A program made the translations under genes and the position numbers. This document shows positions 9,995 to 20,659 of a DNA stretch of 64,000 nucleotides, in pieces. The notes beneath the pieces were generated by a model that was not told the DNA's origin, ran no database searches, and saw only the letters and a program-made list of their open reading frames with translations. This DNA comes from an uncultured Pseudoalteromonas sp. (GTDB lineage Bacteria; Pseudomonadota; Gammaproteobacteria; Enterobacterales; Alteromonadaceae). Numbering within the stretch: position 1 is the stretch's first letter; each line of letters begins with the position of its first letter. The DNA lies in contig CANLRB010000012.1 of assembly GCA_947493455.1 (NCBI GenBank), positions 1 through 64,000 of the forward strand. Direction: 5' to 3'.

Positions 9995-10999
9995 TTACTC
10001 AGCTCCTGCAAGGCCAAAATGACGATACGCATGCTCTGAGGCAATGCGTCCGCGCGGAGTTCGCTGAATAAACCCTTGTTGTATCAAAAAAGGTTCAATA
10101 ACATCTTCTATTGTATCTCGCTCTTCACCAATCGCTGCGGCAATATTATCAAGCCCAACGGGGCCGCCCATAAACTTTTCAATTAGGCATAATAAATATT
10201 TACGATCCATGTAATCAAAACCACTTTTATCTACATCAACCATATCAAGTGCGCTGCCTGCAACGTCGGCATTTACCTTACCATTTGCTTTAACTTGCGC
10301 ATAATCTCTAACACGGCGCAGCAATCGGTTTGCAATTCGTGGCGTACCACGTGCACGCCGAGCTATTTCTATGGCACCTTCGCTATCCATTTCCAATTGT
10401 AAGAAATCTGCCGAGCGTTTAACTATTGCCGATAAATCTTCCACCGAATAAAATTCAAGGCGCTGCACAATACCAAATCTATCTCTAAGTGGTGACGTAA
10501 GTGAACCTGCGCGGGTTGTCGCGCCAACTAAGGTAAACGGTGGTAAATCAAGTTTAATTGATCGCGCTGCGGGCCCTTCCCCTATCATAATATCAAGCTG
10601 ATAGTCTTCCATTGCTGGGTATAGAATTTCTTCAACATGCGGACTTAAACGGTGAATTTCATCAATGAATAAAACATCATTTTCTTCAAGGTTTGTTAAC
10701 ATCGCAGCAAGATCACCGGCTTTTTCTAATACAGGCCCAGAAGTCGTTTTAATATTCACCTCTAACTCATTAGCAACAATGTTTGCGAGGGTTGTTTTTC
10801 CAAGCCCGGGAGGCCCAAATATAAGCAAATGATCAAGGGCTTCACTGCGACTGCGCGCCGCCTCGATAAAAATTTCCATTTGTTCTTTAACATGGGGTTG
10901 ACCGCGATAATCAGCCAGTAATTTTGGCCTAATAGCACGATCGATAACGTCTTCGTTACCTTTTTTCTCCGGTTCTATTAATCGATCAGCCTCTATCAT
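9995..10999 (-). CDS. ruvB: Holliday junction branch migration ATPase RuvB
   Basis: RuvB is the AAA+ motor of the RuvABC complex and drives branch migration of Holliday junctions during recombination repair. The 334-aa product has the Walker A motif GPPGLGKTT (62-70 within this frame) and the Walker B motif LFIDEIHRL. It also shows the sensor segment GATTRAG and a C-terminal winged helix with TPRGRIAS. It lies 1 base after ruvA in the operon ruvC-ruvA-ruvB. Confidence 0.98.
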   Translation of the reverse strand: MIEADRLIEPEKKGNEDVIDRAIRPKLLADYRGQPHVKEQMEIFIEAARSRSEALDHLLIFGPPGLGKTTLANIVANELEVNIKTTSGPVLEKAGDLAAMLTNLEENDVLFIDEIHRLSPHVEEILYPAMEDYQLDIMIGEGPAARSIKLDLPPFTLVGATTRAGSLTSPLRDRFGIVQRLEFYSVEDLSAIVKRSADFLQLEMDSEGAIEIARRARGTPRIANRLLRRVRDYAQVKANGKVNADVAGSALDMVDVDKSGFDYMDRKYLLCLIEKFMGGPVGLDNIAAAIGEERDTIEDVIEPFLIQQGFIQRTPRGRIASEHAYRHFGLAGAE

Positions 11000-11000
11000 G

Positions 11001-11618
11001 TTACATCATCGCCTTTAATGCTTCTTTAATGAGTACTTCAGAACTGTGGCCCACGCCCTTCACCGCGTTGACTGATTTCTCGGCCTGCGATGCTTTATAA
11101 CCAAGCGCAATCAACGCAGCGACAGCGTCGTCTTTCGCATTACCCTGTATGGTTGGATCTTCTTGCATTTCGAGCACAACAGCATCCGTGTACGGAGTAA
11201 ATAAATCCATACCCCAATCTTTCAACCTGTCTTTCATTTCAAGCACAAGTCGCTCAGCCGTTTTTTTACCAACACCAGGTAATTTAACCAGCGCCGATGC
11301 ATCTTCATTATGAACACAATTGACAAATTGCTCGGCAGACATACCCGACAAAATACCTAAACCGAGTTTCGGGCCGACGCCATTTGCTTTTAACAATTCA
11401 CGAAACAGAGCACGCTCGGTTTTGTTGTTAAAGCCAAACAATAACTGAGCATCTTCTCGCACCACAAAATGCGTATAAATAACAGCTTCTTCGCCTTCTT
11501 TTGGCAAATTGTAAAAACACGTCATCGGCAATTGAATTTCATAGCCAACTCCGCCAACTTCAAGTAACACTTCTGGGGGTTGTTTTTCTAGTAAAATGCC
11601 ACGTAAGCGCCCTATCAT
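11001..11618 (-). CDS. ruvA: Holliday junction recognition protein RuvA
   Basis: RuvA binds the four-way junction as a tetramer and loads RuvB. The 205-aa product has an N-terminal OB-fold (MIGRLRG start). A central region with two helix-hairpin-helix motifs follows ([13 protein letters not shown] and [12 protein letters not shown]). The C-terminal domain III (about 158-205) regulates RuvB. It overlaps the ruvC stop by four bases, showing translational coupling. Confidence 0.98.
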   Translation of the reverse strand: MIGRLRGILLEKQPPEVLLEVGGVGYEIQLPMTCFYNLPKEGEEAVIYTHFVVREDAQLLFGFNNKTERALFRELLKANGVGPKLGLGILSGMSAEQFVNCVHNEDASALVKLPGVGKKTAERLVLEMKDRLKDWGMDLFTPYTDAVVLEMQEDPTIQGNAKDDAVAALIALGYKASQAEKSVNAVKGVGHSSEVLIKEALKAMM

Positions 11619-12139
11619 CTTCTCAAACGTCCTCTAACTGTTTTTTTCGCCTGACCCGAGAGTTTTATTAAGTTTTGTTCTGAATGACCATGACAAATAG
11701 CGATTGCCAGCGCATCTGCGGCGTCGGATTGCGGCGTGCCCGGCAATTTTAATAGGTTTTTAACCATGTGCTGAACCTGCGATTTATCCGCTCCGCCATT
11801 ACCCACAACAGCCTGCTTTACTTGTCTTGCAGAATATTCACTGACAGGTAATTCCTGCAATGATGCCGCGACTATTGCGGCACCACGCGCTTGACCGAGT
11901 TTAAGTGCTGAATCTGGATTATGCGCCATAAACACCTGTTCAATCGCAAAACTCGTTGGTTGGAACTGTTCAACCAACTGGGTCACACCTTGAAAAATAA
12001 TTTTAAGACGTTCAGGCATGGGTTTTTCGCCCATTTTAATACAGCCGCTGCCAATATATTCGAATTTAAGACCGTGTTGTTTAACCACGCCATAACCCGT
12101 AAAGCGAGAGCCTGGATCAATGCCTAAAATAATCGCCAA
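11615..12139 (-). CDS. ruvC: Holliday junction resolvase RuvC
   Basis: RuvC is an RNase H-fold endonuclease that cleaves Holliday junctions. The 174-aa product begins with the [10 protein letters not shown] motif carrying catalytic Asp8. Glu67 lies in FAIEQVF, and the C-terminal acidic pair lies in [11 protein letters not shown]. The start codon is TTG at 12139, with CGAGG upstream; the family alignment beginning [10 protein letters not shown] supports this unusual start. It is first in the ruvCAB operon. Confidence 0.97.
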   Translation of the reverse strand: MAIILGIDPGSRFTGYGVVKQHGLKFEYIGSGCIKMGEKPMPERLKIIFQGVTQLVEQFQPTSFAIEQVFMAHNPDSALKLGQARGAAIVAASLQELPVSEYSARQVKQAVVGNGGADKSQVQHMVKNLLKLPGTPQSDAADALAIAICHGHSEQNLIKLSGQAKKTVRGRLRR

Positions 12140-12401
12140 AATAAAACCTCGAATCTTTAATAGCTAAATAATGACGAATAACTGTATAGATTACCAGTAT
12201 TAATTCGATTTTATTAATTAAATGGTGATTAATAGCACAACCTAACGCATCAGACACATTTAGTAATACTTTTAAGCTTGGCATAAAATTTAACTAAAAA
12301 TAAAATAAATATTGATTGTGAAAGGATGTAATGATCTAGGTATCAATGACTTAGTGCTTTAAAAAGTATCTAGCTCATTTTATCTTTCTAAGGACACAAT
12401 C

Positions 12402-13718
12402 ATGAATAATCAACTTCCCAATATTGTCATCGTTGGCGGCGGAGCTGGCGGCTTGGAACTCGCAACAAAGTTGGGGCATCAATTAGGAAAACGAAAACGC
12501 GCTCACATCACACTTATTGATAAGAATCGAACTCATATTTGGAAGCCGTTGTTGCATGAAATCGCGACAGGGTCACTCGACCCAAGTATTGACGGGGTGT
12601 CTTATTGCGCGCACGCTGCGAAACACGGTTTTAACTTCGTACTCGGTGAGTTTATCGGCCTAGATCCACACAAAAAGCAACTTAATTTAAAAGCGCAAAC
12701 AGATGAATCTGGCATCGCATTATTACCAGATCAAACGCTCAACTACGATATCTTAACATTATCAATCGGCAGTATTAGCAACGACTTTAATACCCCAGGT
12801 GTCAGCCAACATTGCTTTTTTCTAGACTCTCAAAAGCAGGCTGAGCGCTTTCAAAATTCACTGTTAAATAATTTTACCCGAGTTAATCAATCCGCTCATA
12901 ACTTGCCGAACAGTCAAAATAACGTGTCAATTGCCATCGTTGGCGGCGGTGCGACCGGCGTGGAATTAAGCGCGGAGTTAGTCCATGTTTCTAGTTTATT
13001 GAAGCATTACGGATTCAACGCACTCAATGATACCCAGCTAACGATTCACCTTATCGAAGCCGGCGAACGGTTATTGCCCGCACTGCCAAACAGAATCGCA
13101 CAAGCGGCAAAAACAGAGCTAGAGCAACTAGGCGTAACTGTTAAGCTCAACACCAAAATCATTCGAGCGACTGAGTTTGGTTTTATTACTCATGATAATG
13201 AACTAATCGAAGCTGATCTTATGCTTTGGGCGGCTGGCGTAAAAGTGGCTGATTACATTGCAGCGCTTAATCTATTTAAATTAAATCGACAAAATCAAAT
13301 TGAAGTCGATAGCTATTTACGAGCAGTCAATTACAGCGATATATTTGTGCTAGGTGACGCATGTTGCTTTACGGAAGAGAGCGGCTCTCAAGTACCACCT
13401 AGAGCACAAGCTGCCCACCAAATGGCAAGCATGACCGCAAAAAATATCAAGGCACTTATCGAGCAACAAAATCTAGCGCCGTTTATCTATAAAGACCATG
13501 GCTCCTTGGTCAACTTGTCGCGCTTTTCTGCGGTCGGTAATTTAATGGGTAACCTAACAAAGAACAGCCTCTTTGTTGAAGGAAAGCTCGCACGTATCAT
13601 GTACATTTCACTGTATCGCATGCATCAAAACGCGATTCATGGTCCCTTTAAAACGATTGCATTATGGCTTGCTGAAAAGCTCATGCGGATCGTTAGACCG
13701 AAACTAAAATTACATTAA
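12402..13718 (+). CDS. ndh: Type II NADH:quinone oxidoreductase (NDH-2)
   Basis: This is a membrane-associated FAD enzyme that oxidises NADH and reduces quinone without proton pumping. The 438-aa product has an FAD-binding Rossmann motif VGGGAGGLE near residue 11 and an NADH-binding motif VGGGATGVELSAEL near 177-190. It also shows the conserved FVLGDACCF segment and an amphipathic C-terminal region that probably docks to the membrane. AAGGA precedes the ATG. It is transcribed alone, divergent from ruvC and convergent with the next gene. Confidence 0.93.
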   Translation: MNNQLPNIVIVGGGAGGLELATKLGHQLGKRKRAHITLIDKNRTHIWKPLLHEIATGSLDPSIDGVSYCAHAAKHGFNFVLGEFIGLDPHKKQLNLKAQTDESGIALLPDQTLNYDILTLSIGSISNDFNTPGVSQHCFFLDSQKQAERFQNSLLNNFTRVNQSAHNLPNSQNNVSIAIVGGGATGVELSAELVHVSSLLKHYGFNALNDTQLTIHLIEAGERLLPALPNRIAQAAKTELEQLGVTVKLNTKIIRATEFGFITHDNELIEADLMLWAAGVKVADYIAALNLFKLNRQNQIEVDSYLRAVNYSDIFVLGDACCFTEESGSQVPPRAQAAHQMASMTAKNIKALIEQQNLAPFIYKDHGSLVNLSRFSAVGNLMGNLTKNSLFVEGKLARIMYISLYRMHQNAIHGPFKTIALWLAEKLMRIVRPKLKLH

Positions 13719-13744
13719 CTTTAATTCTGATAAATAATCGGCAT

Positions 13745-13774
13745 AAAAAAACGGGTCATCGCGACCCGTTTAAA
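13745..13774. terminator. Bidirectional terminator between ndh and the leftward exported-protein gene
   Basis: The 8-bp stem AACGGGTC / GACCCGTT with a 5-base loop (13750-13770) has a run of A residues on its left, giving a strong T-tail on the - strand. On the + side the tail is only TTTAAAA, so it works best for the leftward gene. Confidence 0.75.
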
Positions 13775-13792
13775 ACTAAATATTAATTTATA

Positions 13793-15532
13793 TTATAACT
13801 TTTTAATCGTCATATCAGTTTCAAATACAATGCCTTTTTCCGCAAAGTCAGCAGAAAAGTACATCGACATATTCTGGTTTTTAAGTTGTTCAAGCTCTTC
13901 TGGCACTGGCTCACCGGATAACTCAACAACACTTAAAAACGGTGTGATAAACGATTTTAAGTCAAAGGCAAAGTTACTGAAACCATTGTTCGTCAGTTCT
14001 TCATTTGCCATATTCGCAGCAAGCTTACTTCCTTGCTCACCGGTAAATAACGTTAAATGTTTGCCTTTAAGTGCAAGTTTAATGTCACTTTTAAGTGGAA
14101 TTGGTGATGGGATCATATCATTTACTACAATTTCAGAACCATCTTCTGGCAATTCAACATTTGCTAGTGGCGGTGCAAAGCTCTTAAGTGTATTAAACAA
14201 TCCAGCTGCATCATCAGCAGATACCGACACTATCGCGTCTAAGTTCTCAAAGCTTGGCTGGCCATTGGCATCTTCACTAAGCGAAAAGCCTTGTAAACTA
14301 ACACTGATCCCTTTAAGTGATCCCGCCATGCCCGTCATCATTGCAACAGCCATTGGGTTATTCGCTTTAGCCTGCTCCTGCGCCATAAGAAGGTGCTCAC
14401 AGCTAAATTCGGCTTTTGTAAAACGCGTCCATAAGGTATTGAGTAGTGGCGCTACTTTTTGAATATCCACGCCATACGCAAAACTCATCATTTTATGATT
14501 TGCTGAACGCGTGTGCTGTGGTACGAAGCCTCGCACGCTTGCAAGCGCCTTCATCGCATCAACATCCGTACTTGCAAATACCGTATCCATTTCAAAATAC
14601 GCTTCGCTCGCGGTAATGCGCATCTCTTTGGTGCCCGATATTGTTGCAGGCCATTTATTCGCTATATCGCTGAAATCAGCCTGACACTGCGCATTTCGCA
14701 CTGAATCAAACGCACCCGCAGAACCAGATACGTCAAGAACTTGGTCAAGCATTTTAGTTAAGCGTGACTGTGATTTTGCAGTGACTGCATCAACAATTGC
14801 AACATGATTAAGATACGCAACTGACTTGCCGTCAAAGCCGTAGTCAGCAACATATTTATCGAGCTTTTTAGATTGAGATAGCGATTGAGTTGGCTTTTCT
14901 AGCGCCAAAGCCAGCTTTAAGTCACTTTCATCATTAAACGGCGTATTAAATGTAATCGTACTCCAATTACCTGCTGTTGATGTAACCAACTCCAAACCTT
15001 GCATCCCATCAACTTCAAGTTGATAACGCGTTACTGCTGCACCGTTGATTTGTTCTTCTTTGAAGCTAATACCAGCTTGTTGCGCCGCGTCTTTCATTGT
15101 CGTGTTAAACGCCGCAGTATTTGTTACTTCATATCGTAAAACAGGTATTAGACCAACCGAATAACCCAAACCGCGCAACGAGTCACCGACTCCCCAGATT
15201 TGCGCCATTTTTTCACTTGATTCAGTAGACTCTTGATATTTTGTTAAAAGCACTGCTAAAAAGCGCGCATTTTTATCATCAGTTTGCTTCAATTCATCAA
15301 CAATCAACGCAACATCTTGATTCGATTTCATTGAATCTGGTAACAGATCCATATATTTTTTATATGGAAAGGCTTCTAATTGCCCCCAAAAAAACGCACT
15401 GTCTGCAGGCACATAATCAAGTTGCTCAATGTTAATAGAACTGCTCGACGAGCCACCTTCAGATTGTGTCAAATAATATGCACCACCAGCAATTGCGGCA
15501 ACTGCTGCGACAGTAACAAGTGTTTTATTCAT
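13793..15532 (-). CDS. Conserved exported or membrane-anchored protein of unknown function
   Basis: I do not recognise a functional family with confidence. The 579-aa product has an N-terminal hydrophobic segment (about 4-20) that could be a signal peptide or anchor. A Gly/Ser linker (GGSSSSS) and a long Ala/Ser/Asp-rich soluble region follow. The start of the mature part, YVPADSAFFWGQLEAFP, resembles DUF3352-like proteins of unknown role. It has only two cysteines in the soluble part, and no catalytic motif is visible. It has its own promoter region and terminator, so it is probably monocistronic. Confidence 0.7.
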   Translation of the reverse strand: MNKTLVTVAAVAAIAGGAYYLTQSEGGSSSSSINIEQLDYVPADSAFFWGQLEAFPYKKYMDLLPDSMKSNQDVALIVDELKQTDDKNARFLAVLLTKYQESTESSEKMAQIWGVGDSLRGLGYSVGLIPVLRYEVTNTAAFNTTMKDAAQQAGISFKEEQINGAAVTRYQLEVDGMQGLELVTSTAGNWSTITFNTPFNDESDLKLALALEKPTQSLSQSKKLDKYVADYGFDGKSVAYLNHVAIVDAVTAKSQSRLTKMLDQVLDVSGSAGAFDSVRNAQCQADFSDIANKWPATISGTKEMRITASEAYFEMDTVFASTDVDAMKALASVRGFVPQHTRSANHKMMSFAYGVDIQKVAPLLNTLWTRFTKAEFSCEHLLMAQEQAKANNPMAVAMMTGMAGSLKGISVSLQGFSLSEDANGQPSFENLDAIVSVSADDAAGLFNTLKSFAPPLANVELPEDGSEIVVNDMIPSPIPLKSDIKLALKGKHLTLFTGEQGSKLAANMANEELTNNGFSNFAFDLKSFITPFLSVVELSGEPVPEELEQLKNQNMSMYFSADFAEKGIVFETDMTIKKL

Positions 15533-15663
15533 TTTCTAACTCCGTTTATTACTCTCCTTTGCGCAATGCTGCAAAGGGACAAGCTCCTATAATAGCAACA
15601 GATACCTATTAATAAAGTAACTATTTAACAATATTTAATAAATTTTTACATAAACACATTGAG

Positions 15664-16542
15664 TTATAAGTACAATAAATCAAATTTACTATTCGCTACG
15701 TCAATTGCGGATTTAGATTTTTCAAACAAACTGTCGAGGTTCGATACTGATTGCAACCACGGCTTTAGTTGCGTATGCTGATTGAGCACTTCCAACATAA
15801 ATCCGTCGTCAAACTCGTTATGAGTCAATGCGATTTCACTCACAATATCAGCAAATTGAATACGTCGAATTGTTTCAACTAATGAACGGTAACGGCGATA
15901 TTGTTCGGGCATCGAAAAGTGATGATGAAAATAAATAACTTCTGGAATAGGACTTGGAATACCCCAGTGTTTACACACTTTGGTACCAATTGCTGCGTGT
16001 CGTCGTTGAGCACGATAAATTGGCGAGTTTGGCCCTAACGAATTCCAAATTTCAGCGTCGAGTTCAGGAAAATCTTGCCGTTGGCTTTCATCAACGAGAA
16101 ATAACCCTATATCGTGCAACAAACCAATAAGATAAGCCGTCTCTGTAGCTATTGCTATCTTAGGCAATAAATCGAAGCTTTCTTTAACTATCTCTGCGAC
16201 CTGTAATGCGTGATGCCATAAATGCTTTTCGGACTCGGTATTTGCAACAAATACTTTGGTCACGGCGACCAGTGATATGAGATTAAACACCTCTTTACAG
16301 CCCATGCGAATAATCGCCTCTTTAATACTTAAAATGGGCTTAACCGTCGTTTGCCGTGCGGTATTGCTCAGTTTAATTATTTTTATTGCAAGGGGAGGAT
16401 CTCGCTCCGCAAGGGCTTCAATCTTATCGAAGTAATTCTCGTCATCGAGCGAAATCCCAAGTAACTCAACCAGTACAGTTGGTAAGATGGGTAGTTCCTT
16501 TAACAAGTCATGCTCTACGGTTTGGCTTGTTACTGTCATCAA
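15664..16542 (-). CDS. HDOD-domain signalling protein
   Basis: The 292-aa product matches the HDOD family, a metal-less relative of HD phosphohydrolases found in bacterial signalling. Family hallmarks include LPILPTVLVELLGISLDDE near the start and DPPLAIKIIKLSNTA. AIIRMGCKEVFNLISLVAV, LIGLLHDIGLF and the RRHAAIGTKVCKHWGIP helix follow. It has no attached receiver or GGDEF domain. The role of stand-alone HDOD proteins is often regulatory and is not predictable here. It appears monocistronic. Confidence 0.85.
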   Translation of the reverse strand: MMTVTSQTVEHDLLKELPILPTVLVELLGISLDDENYFDKIEALAERDPPLAIKIIKLSNTARQTTVKPILSIKEAIIRMGCKEVFNLISLVAVTKVFVANTESEKHLWHHALQVAEIVKESFDLLPKIAIATETAYLIGLLHDIGLFLVDESQRQDFPELDAEIWNSLGPNSPIYRAQRRHAAIGTKVCKHWGIPSPIPEVIYFHHHFSMPEQYRRYRSLVETIRRIQFADIVSEIALTHNEFDDGFMLEVLNQHTQLKPWLQSVSNLDSLFEKSKSAIDVANSKFDLLYL

Positions 16543-16651
16543 GTATCCTATGCGTTGAAAATTAACTAATTACTACATCAATTATTAGTATAGTTAAGCG
16601 TCAACCATATCCATAAAATATTGTCCTAAATTTACTGTCAACGTTTTGTAT

Positions 16652-17107
16652 TCATGCATCAATTATTTCAAAGTGATGATTTGGCTTGGCTTTGAGGATA
16701 TCAATCACTATCTCATTGTCATCATCTGGTACGCCAACTAACATCACCAACTGATTATGATTAGCCCCAAGTGTTGATTTACAGACCGAATAAAGATGGA
16801 TTAAGTGCCACCCAATCAAACCGCACAACCACAACGAAAACAAAGCAAAGAGGCTAAAAAAGCCCATTACCGCAAGAGACGATATCGAAAAGTTAAAAAT
16901 TAACACAACGGTAAAGACACTCAGAAGCGCTAAGAAGATGACCTCTTTCCTGATTATATTTGCCACGTTTGGGGTGATAAACTGATACCACGGATGCGCT
17001 TCGTCACTGCATAACTCGGTAATATTATCGACCGTTGAGACCGACTCTAACTCGTGTTGCAGCTGAATAAACTCACGATAGTTTTGGCTTGTAACTAAAT
17101 AATGCAT
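16652..17107 (-). CDS. Small two-helix membrane protein, unknown
   Basis: No family was recognised. The 151-aa product has a soluble N-terminal part (1-55). Two membrane helices follow (about 57-80 and 83-106), then a cytoplasmic or periplasmic C-terminal tail containing VGVPDDDNEIVIDILKA. It lies between the HDOD gene and aspS with its own spacing on both sides, so no functional link is evident. Confidence 0.65.
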   Translation of the reverse strand: MHYLVTSQNYREFIQLQHELESVSTVDNITELCSDEAHPWYQFITPNVANIIRKEVIFLALLSVFTVVLIFNFSISSLAVMGFFSLFALFSLWLCGLIGWHLIHLYSVCKSTLGANHNQLVMLVGVPDDDNEIVIDILKAKPNHHFEIIDA

Positions 17108-17200
17108 AACTCCACCTTCATAATCAGTTTGAACAAAAGACCTAAAGCAAGCGAAATTTTATTTATAGGGATACTACGAAGCGGGTATTAAATTAGTTCA

Positions 17201-17231
17201 AAAAAAAAGCGAACTTTAAAAGTTCGCTTTT
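17201..17231 (-). terminator. Terminator of aspS
   Basis: A perfect 12-bp stem AAAAGCGAACTT / AAGTTCGCTTTT with a 3-base loop lies just after the aspS stop. On the - strand it is followed by a run of nine T residues. Confidence 0.9.
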
Positions 17232-17254
17232 CAAATTAATGCTAATAGATGCGA

Positions 17255-19024
17255 TTATGCATCTGATTTTTCGATTACGTTAACACCTAATTCCACGAGT
17301 GCGTCTGGGTTTGCAACACTTGGCGCATTAGTCAATAAACACGATGCTTGCGTCGTTTTAGGGAACGCGATGACATCACGAATATTCTCAGTACCACATA
17401 ACAACATAACTAAACGGTCTAGACCAAATGCAAGACCCGCATGTGGTGGTGTCCCATATTTTAATGCATCCAATAAGAAGCCAAATTTGTCTTGCTGCTC
17501 TTTTTCGTCAATGCCTAAAATGCGAAACGCAGCTTCTTGCATTTCACTATTATGGATACGTACAGAACCGCCGCCTACTTCATAACCATTAATTACCATA
17601 TCATACGCATCTGAGATTGCCGCACTCGGATTTGCTTCAAGTTCTGCTGCACTGATGTCTTTTGGCGCTGTGAATGGGTGATGAACTGCGTGTAATGTTC
17701 CTTCATCATCTTCTTCAAACATCGGGAAGTCTACAACCCAAAGTGGCGCCCACTTCGTCAAATCGGTAAGCTCAAGGTCTAAACCAATTTTCAGGCGAAG
17801 TGCGCCCATTGCTTCATTAACAACGTTACGTTTATCAGCACCAAATAAGATTATATCGCCCGTTTGAGCATTAGTGCGCTCAAGAAGCTGAGAAATCACA
17901 TCTTCATTCAAGAATTTAGCAATTGGAGATTGTACACCTTCAACGCCCGCTTCACGGTCGTTAACCTTCATCCACGCCAACCCTTTTGCACCATAGATGC
18001 CGATGTATTTAGTGTACTCGTCAATTTGCTTACGAGAAAGCGACGCCCCGCCTGGTACAGTAAGTACTGCAACACGGCCTTTTTCATCATTTGCTGGACC
18101 CGAGAATACTTTAAACTCAACATCTTTTAGCAAATCAGCAACATCAATAAGCTCCATTGGGTTACGTAAGTCAGGTTTATCAGAACCAAATCGCGTCATC
18201 GCTTCTGCATATGGCATCACTGGAAATTCACCTAAATCAACATCTAGTAATTCTTGCCACATGTCATGAATTAGTTTTTCCGTCATCGCACGCACTTCTG
18301 TCGAGTTCATAAATGACGTTTCTAAATCGATTTGTGTAAATTCTGGCTGACGGTCTGCACGTAAATCTTCATCACGGAAACATTTTACGATTTGATAATA
18401 ACGATCAAATCCAGACATCATCAACAATTGTTTAAATAGCTGAGGCGACTGAGGCAACGCATAAAAGCTGCCGTTATGAACGCGACTTGGTACAAGGTAA
18501 TCGCGCGCACCTTCCGGTGTTGCTTTTGTCAATACCGGCGTTTCAATATCCAAAAAGCCATTGTCATCCAAAAAGCGACGAACAAATGACGATGCTTTCG
18601 CACGCAACTTAATGCGATCACTCATTTCTAAACGACGTAAATCTAAATAACGGAACTTTAAGCGCTGCTCTTCTGAATTTTGCTGATTAAAGTCAAGTGG
18701 TAACGGTTCCGCACGGTTAATAATCTCAAGACCTTTACCTAAGATCTCAACTTCACCTGTCGCCATATCTTGATTAATTTGGCTCTCTGGTCGTGCGCGC
18801 ACAATACCAGTTACCTTTACACAAAACTCGTTGCGCAATTGGTTTGCTGTATCCATTAGGCCAGCCACATCCGGATCAAATACAACTTGCACTAACCCTT
18901 CACGATCGCGCAAATCGATGAAAATTAAGCCGCCTAGGTCACGGCGTTTGTTAATCCAGCCACAAAGTTCAACTGTTTGTTCTACATGAGTTTTATTTAG
19001 TTGTCCGCAATATATTGAGCGCAT
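17255..19024 (-). CDS. aspS: Aspartyl-tRNA synthetase
   Basis: This cytoplasmic class II aminoacyl-tRNA synthetase charges tRNA-Asp. The 589-aa product has the N-terminal OB-fold anticodon-binding domain (about 1-105). Class II motif 2 is [16 protein letters not shown], and motif 3 is [13 protein letters not shown]. The bacterial-type GAD insertion lies between the motifs (about 285-420). Length and motifs match the bacterial discriminating type. Confidence 0.98.
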   Translation of the reverse strand: MRSIYCGQLNKTHVEQTVELCGWINKRRDLGGLIFIDLRDREGLVQVVFDPDVAGLMDTANQLRNEFCVKVTGIVRARPESQINQDMATGEVEILGKGLEIINRAEPLPLDFNQQNSEEQRLKFRYLDLRRLEMSDRIKLRAKASSFVRRFLDDNGFLDIETPVLTKATPEGARDYLVPSRVHNGSFYALPQSPQLFKQLLMMSGFDRYYQIVKCFRDEDLRADRQPEFTQIDLETSFMNSTEVRAMTEKLIHDMWQELLDVDLGEFPVMPYAEAMTRFGSDKPDLRNPMELIDVADLLKDVEFKVFSGPANDEKGRVAVLTVPGGASLSRKQIDEYTKYIGIYGAKGLAWMKVNDREAGVEGVQSPIAKFLNEDVISQLLERTNAQTGDIILFGADKRNVVNEAMGALRLKIGLDLELTDLTKWAPLWVVDFPMFEEDDEGTLHAVHHPFTAPKDISAAELEANPSAAISDAYDMVINGYEVGGGSVRIHNSEMQEAAFRILGIDEKEQQDKFGFLLDALKYGTPPHAGLAFGLDRLVMLLCGTENIRDVIAFPKTTQASCLLTNAPSVANPDALVELGVNVIEKSDA

Positions 19025-19204
19025 ACTTATCCTGTCAGTCAGTTTCTCACTCCACGTCCATTAACGTGGAGATGACTTTCGCCATATAAAAATTGTCGCT
19101 CATTATACCCAAGCCGCGTAAAAATGCGAGATTCACTGTCGTAAAAGTGGCAACGAACGTTCCTTTTGGTATGCTACGCAAAATTAACCAAGGCTAAGCA
19201 AAAA

Positions 19205-20053
19205 ATGTTATACCTCGGATGTCCGCAATGGAGTTCTAATCATTGGCGTGGTCGCGTCTTTACGCGCTCCTGTCAACCGCGCAATATGCTAAGTGAATAT
19301 GCGCAGGTATTTAATTCCGTCGAGGGAAATACCAGCTTTTATGCAGACCCGAGTAGGCAAACCATTTTGAATTGGAAAAATGCTGTTCCCGAGCATTTTA
19401 GATTCACCTTTAAACTCCCTCAGCGCATATCGCATGAATCTGGTCTCGTAAATTGCCAGCACGATTTACTGGGTTGGTTTAAATTGTTTGAGCCGCTTCA
19501 CGAAAACATCGGCAGTATTATGATTCAGCTTCCCAAATCGTTTTCCCCAGCTGATTTTAATACCCTTGAACAATTCCTTAGATTACTACCGAGTGATTTG
19601 CGATTTTCGCTCGAAGTTCGCCATTTGGGGTTTTATCGAAAAGACGATATCGAAAGGAAGCTCAATCAACTCTTAATGGCACAGCAAATTGACCGTATCA
19701 TGATGGATACGCGCGCGCTGTTTAACGAACCAGCGACAACAGAGGCAATTATTGATGCGCAACGCAAAAAACCGCGGCTACCAGTTCATGTCATTGCAAC
19801 AGCGCAACAACCTATCGTACGTTTTGTCGGTTGCAGCGTGCTGGAACAAAATACGCTCACCTATAAACCTTGGCTAAATAAAATAAAACAATGGCTTAAC
19901 GATGGGTTGTCACCCTATATATTTTTTCACACGGCGGATAATATTGACGCCCCGTTTTTAGCCCGTCAATTTATTACCGACTTAGCAGTCGAACATCCTG
20001 TGCTAGCGCCATTTCCGAGTGAAAAAGAAGCCACGCAAAGTACATTATTCTAA
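19205..20053 (+). CDS. DUF72 family protein (YecE-like)
   Basis: The product belongs to the DUF72 family, predicted TIM-barrel proteins of unknown biochemical activity. It begins LYLGCPQWSSNHWRG and contains NSVEGNTSFYADP, RFTFKLPQRISH, LRFSLEVRH and FHTADN, all typical of the family. I chose ATG 19205 (282 aa) rather than the upstream in-frame TTG at 19166, because the family starts at LYLGCPQW and AAGG lies about 11 bases before this ATG. It lies 17 bases before the metallopeptidase-like gene, suggesting an operon. Confidence 0.85.
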   Translation: MLYLGCPQWSSNHWRGRVFTRSCQPRNMLSEYAQVFNSVEGNTSFYADPSRQTILNWKNAVPEHFRFTFKLPQRISHESGLVNCQHDLLGWFKLFEPLHENIGSIMIQLPKSFSPADFNTLEQFLRLLPSDLRFSLEVRHLGFYRKDDIERKLNQLLMAQQIDRIMMDTRALFNEPATTEAIIDAQRKKPRLPVHVIATAQQPIVRFVGCSVLEQNTLTYKPWLNKIKQWLNDGLSPYIFFHTADNIDAPFLARQFITDLAVEHPVLAPFPSEKEATQSTLF

Positions 20054-20070
20054 CTATCAGATATCGCCAC

Positions 20071-20580
20071 ATGCATTACTTAAAATACTTTACCGGTTAT
20101 CCTGAGCATATAATAACGCAGGTTACCCAACTGATTGAAAATGGTCAGTTACGTGATTACTTTACAAAAAAGTACCCCGCTGCGCATCAAATTCGTTCGG
20201 AGAAATTGCTCTATCAATATACCGATACACTCAAGTCTCGCTTTTTAAAAAATACGCCGAGGCTAGCGTCTGTAAAATTTAAAAAACAAAAAGACTTAGT
20301 TAAAAATGCACTTGGAACACATACCTTTAAAAGCAAAGCACATGGCAAGAAGCTAAAAGCGAACCACGAAATTGCCATTGCAGAGCAATTAAAGTACGCC
20401 CCTGAACCGCTTTTAAAAGCATTGGTCGTACACGAACTTGCCCATTTTAAAGAAAAAGACCACAACAAAAGTTTTTATAATTTATGCTGTCACATGGAGC
20501 CGCAATATCACCAACTAGAACTTGATATGCGTTTATTTTTGGTACTTGTAGAGCGCGATGAATGTTTTTATAAAACGTAG
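20071..20580 (+). CDS. YgjP-like M48-type metallopeptidase (DUF45)
   Basis: The 169-aa product carries the zinc-binding motif HELAHFKEKDH (His121, Glu122, His125, with His132 downstream). This is the hallmark of the YgjP/WLM-like DUF45 group, a predicted soluble zinc-dependent protease family whose substrate is not settled. No membrane segment is seen. It follows the DUF72 gene by 17 bases on the same strand and converges with the next gene. Confidence 0.85.
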   Translation: MHYLKYFTGYPEHIITQVTQLIENGQLRDYFTKKYPAAHQIRSEKLLYQYTDTLKSRFLKNTPRLASVKFKKQKDLVKNALGTHTFKSKAHGKKLKANHEIAIAEQLKYAPEPLLKALVVHELAHFKEKDHNKSFYNLCCHMEPQYHQLELDMRLFLVLVERDECFYKT

Positions 20581-20611
20581 ATTTAAAGTCAATTGATGCT
20601 GCGGGAAATTA

Positions 20612-20644
20612 CGTTCGATATGGCTGCACACACCACATCGAACG
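20612..20644. terminator. Hairpin between convergent genes, probable bidirectional terminator
   Basis: The 12-base arms CGTTCGATATGG and CCACATCGAACG pair with one mismatch around a 9-base loop. They lie in the short gap between two convergent genes. The flanks are AT-rich but lack a clean T-run, so efficiency is uncertain. Confidence 0.5.
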
Positions 20645-20659
20645 AATAAATTTTAATAA

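Noticed and set aside
13830-14462. Rightward 210-codon frame opposite the exported-protein gene
   Set aside because: It lies wholly inside a well-supported leftward gene and has no plausible protein signature.
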